Position numbers and translations under genes: made by a program | Notes under the pieces: generated by a model | What the model was told of the DNA's origin: nothing | What the model saw: only the letters and a program-made list of their open reading frames with translations | The model's database searches: none | In this document: piece after piece, positions 62,145 through 64,000 of the stretch | How positions within the stretch are numbered: the first letter of the stretch is position 1 | How the letters are laid out: each line of letters opens with the position of its first letter | NCBI RefSeq assembly: GCF_014196845.1 | Contig: NZ_JACIEM010000005.1 | Location: forward strand, 186,001-250,000 | DNA from: Aurantimonas endophytica | GTDB taxonomy: Bacteria; Pseudomonadota; Alphaproteobacteria; Rhizobiales; Rhizobiaceae | DNA length: 64,000 bases | Direction of reading: 5' to 3'

Positions 62145-63032
62145 TTACGGACGCAACTCGTCGATGATGCGAGGTACCTCCACAGCGAGTTCCCGAGCCA
62201 AGTATCCCGCTTTGCCGACACTCAGGGCCAACCGGCGTCCCGCCTCCGCATGCACAAAGACGCCCCACTGGGCCGCTAGCAGGAGCGGCGCGCCGCGGGC
62301 TGCAACGCCCGTGATAAGTCCAGCGAGAACGTCACCGGACCCCGATGTGGCCATGCCAAGGCCGCCACCCTCACATCTCCACGTCCTACCCTCAGGAGAG
62401 CAGATGAAGGTGGTCGGCCCTTTCATCACTACAACCCCGCCGACGTGAGCGGCAGCCTTGGCTCCCGCATCTAGTGGATTGCCGATGATTTCCTCCTTCG
62501 ACGTGTTGTTGAAGGCCGCCATCTCGCCTGGGTGCGGGGTCAGCGCGAAGTCACGCCCGCAGCGCTGCAAAGCCGTCGCTTCGCTTTTGAGACTCGTTAG
62601 GGCCGCTGCGTCGAAAACAAACGGCGCGTCGCCTTCAATTTCGAGTAGCGCCAGTGAAAGCGCGCGCGCTCCTGGTTCGTCCACCATTCCGGGCCCTACC
62701 AGAATAGCATTGGCGTGGCGTACCTCCGCGGTCAGTCGGGACGAAGACGCCGGATCGATCTCTCCGTCGGAGTTTTCTGCCAATGCGATGACTCGGGCTT
62801 CGGGAATTGCCACTGCTAATTGCGGAGCGACAGAGGAAACGGTCGCAATCTGAAGCTTTCCTGCGCCGGCGCGGAGAGCCGCTTCTGCAGCCAGAAGAAC
62901 AGCGCCCGGGATCTCGCTGCTTCCACCGATTATCAAGACCGCGCCGCGTTCATCCTTGCCTGCCGAAACATTGATCTCCGGCAGCGGGTTGGCCAGCAGA
63001 AAGTCGCGATCGATTGAGCCGCTCGAAGTCAT
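62145..63032 (-). CDS. nnrD: ADP/ATP-dependent NAD(P)H-hydrate dehydratase
   Basis: 295 residues. A ribokinase-like fold of the carbohydrate-kinase / NnrD type: KDERGAVLIIGGSSEIPGAV, AALRAGAGKLQIATVSSVAP, ILVGPGMVDEPGARALSLAL, PFVFDAAALTSLKSEATALQ, the DFALTPHPGEMAAFNNT motif and GGLGMATSGSGDVLAGLITG. It repairs hydrated NADH or NADPH, acting with an epimerase. That NnrE partner is not in this window, and the usual fused YjeF_N domain is absent. The ATG overlaps the stop of the histidine phosphatase gene by 4 bp, so the two are translationally coupled. Confidence 0.93.
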   Translation of the reverse strand: MTSSGSIDRDFLLANPLPEINVSAGKDERGAVLIIGGSSEIPGAVLLAAEAALRAGAGKLQIATVSSVAPQLAVAIPEARVIALAENSDGEIDPASSSRLTAEVRHANAILVGPGMVDEPGARALSLALLEIEGDAPFVFDAAALTSLKSEATALQRCGRDFALTPHPGEMAAFNNTSKEEIIGNPLDAGAKAAAHVGGVVVMKGPTTFICSPEGRTWRCEGGGLGMATSGSGDVLAGLITGVAARGAPLLLAAQWGVFVHAEAGRRLALSVGKAGYLARELAVEVPRIIDELRP

Positions 63033-63787
63033 CGCCCGAACTCCTTCGCACGAGGCTCGGCAGTGACTTCCGTGTCCTGGTTGAGGAGGGGCGCCACGAA
63101 GTTGTAGCGCACAAGCTTCAACTCGATATCGCCGCCGCCGGACCTTTGCGCACGATACTCAGTGACTGCGCAATTCGCGACGTCACCGTCGCGGTCGATC
63201 GCGAGGATCTGATCCTCGTCGAGCTTCTCAATGATGTATCGCAAACATAGCACCACAACTTGATGGGCGACGATCAGGACCCTGCGACCTTCATAGTGGA
63301 GGCTAACGGTGTCCAAGACTGACCGCAGGCGCAGTATCACGTCGCACCAGCTCTCGCCGCCAGGGGGACGATGATAGAATTTTCCGAGCAGCTGCCGGAA
63401 CTCCGCCTGCTCCGGATGCTCGCTCTTGATGCCCATGCTCGTCAGCCGATCGAGGATGCCGAATTCCTTCTCCCGCAGGCGCTCGTCGGTCGACAAACAC
63501 GCCCTTTCAAGATCCGCCTCCTCGACAATCGCCGATGCGGTCTCTAGTGCCCGCCGATAGGGAGATGAAAGGACAACTTCCGGCCGCTCTATCTCGGGCA
63601 GAGCGGCGAACCATAGCCCTACCGAGCGTGACTGCTCCGATCCTAAATCACTGAGCGGAACATCAATGTCCCGGTGCGCAATGTCGATCCGCGTCATATC
63701 GGATGCCATTGCCGCATCTCGAGCGACGTTGCCAAGACTTTCCCCGTGCCGGACTATCCAGAGGTGGGATGGCCATGTCAGTTTCAT
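63029..63787 (-). CDS. Histidine phosphatase superfamily protein
   Basis: 252 residues. The phospho-accepting motif LWIVRHGESLGNVARDAAMA is near the N-terminus (the RHGE loop). The second Arg is in SSPYRRALETASAIVEEADL, and the catalytic Glu and second His are in DERLREKEFGILDRL and VLIVAHQVVVLCLRYIIEKL. It fits the phosphoglycerate mutase / fructose-2,6-bisphosphatase-like branch. The substrate is unknown; the coupling with NnrD hints at phosphate removal from a nucleotide or sugar. It contains the expected PPGGESWCDVILRL stretch. Confidence 0.9.
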   Translation of the reverse strand: MKLTWPSHLWIVRHGESLGNVARDAAMASDMTRIDIAHRDIDVPLSDLGSEQSRSVGLWFAALPEIERPEVVLSSPYRRALETASAIVEEADLERACLSTDERLREKEFGILDRLTSMGIKSEHPEQAEFRQLLGKFYHRPPGGESWCDVILRLRSVLDTVSLHYEGRRVLIVAHQVVVLCLRYIIEKLDEDQILAIDRDGDVANCAVTEYRAQRSGGGDIELKLVRYNFVAPLLNQDTEVTAEPRAKEFGR

Positions 63788-63954
63788 CTAGGGCCTCGCA
63801 TCTGCACTCTCATTGATTGGTGGCTCGCCATCTTAGGTGGTTGGGCTGCTACCGACGGTGGAACGGTGGGATTGCAGGGAGGTTTGGCTGTACATCCCAC
63901 CGACCTCCTTCAAGAGATCGATGGGCTACGGCAACACAAAAGTCAGGAAATGTT
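63788..63954. other. Region upstream of the histidine phosphatase gene
   Basis: No gene is certain. A frame ending LQEIDGLRQHKSQEML at 63958 overlaps the next ATG (ATGA), which could mean a small coupled gene, but no convincing start is present. Confidence 0.3.
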
Positions 63955-64000
63955 ATGAAGCTGACTAAACAAGATCGAGTTGTGGCTGCCTTGATTGTGA
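63955..64000 (+). CDS. Start of a gene running past the window end
   Basis: ATG at 63955, with AGGA seven bases upstream, begins MKLTKQDRVVAALIV and is open to the last base. Too short to identify. Confidence 0.45.
   Translation, partial: MKLTKQDRVVAALIV

Noticed and set aside
63674-63958. Plus-strand frame ending at the last ATGA overlap
   Set aside because: Its first two thirds are antisense to the histidine phosphatase gene, and no start is found in the remaining third.

Overview
The window looks like an accessory stretch of a high-GC alphaproteobacterial genome, most likely from the order Hyphomicrobiales. Supporting signs are an Omp25/Omp31-type porin, a DUF1153 (SciP-like) regulator, several DUF6894 proteins, many small stress-type proteins and frequent TGATG/ATGA gene couplings. 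This is inferred from protein families; the genus cannot be fixed from sequence alone. I saw no rRNA, tRNA or CRISPR array.

Layout. 1-4.25 kb: a secreted FecR protein with a Gly/Asn-rich repeat tail, followed by a CHASE2-PAS-GGDEF-EAL cyclic-di-GMP enzyme. 4.6-9.4 kb: an IorAB-type molybdenum oxidoreductase operon and a sorbosone-dehydrogenase-like enzyme. 9.8-10.7 kb: an orphan IS21 end with a 5'-truncated istB. 10.9-18.0 kb: a glycan cluster with two divergent arms, a GH1-like hydrolase plus ABC exporter on one side and a glycosyltransferase, UDP-galactopyranose mutase and GH5-like hydrolase on the other. 18.1-22.4 kb: a decayed dppA, then a coupled ArsR / MFS / SRPBCC-PNPOx operon with a perfect palindrome over a probably leaderless ArsR start.

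22.4-29.7 kb and 44-51 kb are rich in broken genes: SRAP (YedK/HMCES-like) copies and tails, a small family ending in an EIERQTGY-HQP motif, IS110, DUF6894 copies, MpaB, SDR and sensor-kinase pieces. Intact genes between them include a NarL-type response regulator, a solitary LuxR-type HTH protein, a lipoprotein coupled to a cation transporter, and DUF1153. 30-32.3 kb holds a P450/TetR divergent pair. 32.5-39 kb holds many small proteins, a segmental duplication, an AraC/MBL-hydrolase divergent pair and an acyl carrier protein. 39.8-44 kb holds the porin, DUF6894 copies, a standalone ATP-dependent DNA ligase, a WGxxGxxG-type protein and a Crp/Fnr regulator.

46-64 kb holds MarR, HIRAN, LLM oxidoreductase, an NadE-CinA fusion, DUF4336, DUF892 (YciF-like), two methyltransferases, a membrane GGDEF-EAL protein divergent from a third methyltransferase, and a coupled histidine-phosphatase / NAD(P)H-hydrate dehydratase pair. 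Recurrent themes are cyclic-di-GMP signalling, envelope glycans, stress proteins, NAD metabolism and repair, set in a background of gene duplication and decay. Several genes carry a single lesion with a conserved remainder, so either recent pseudogenisation or assembly error has to be considered.
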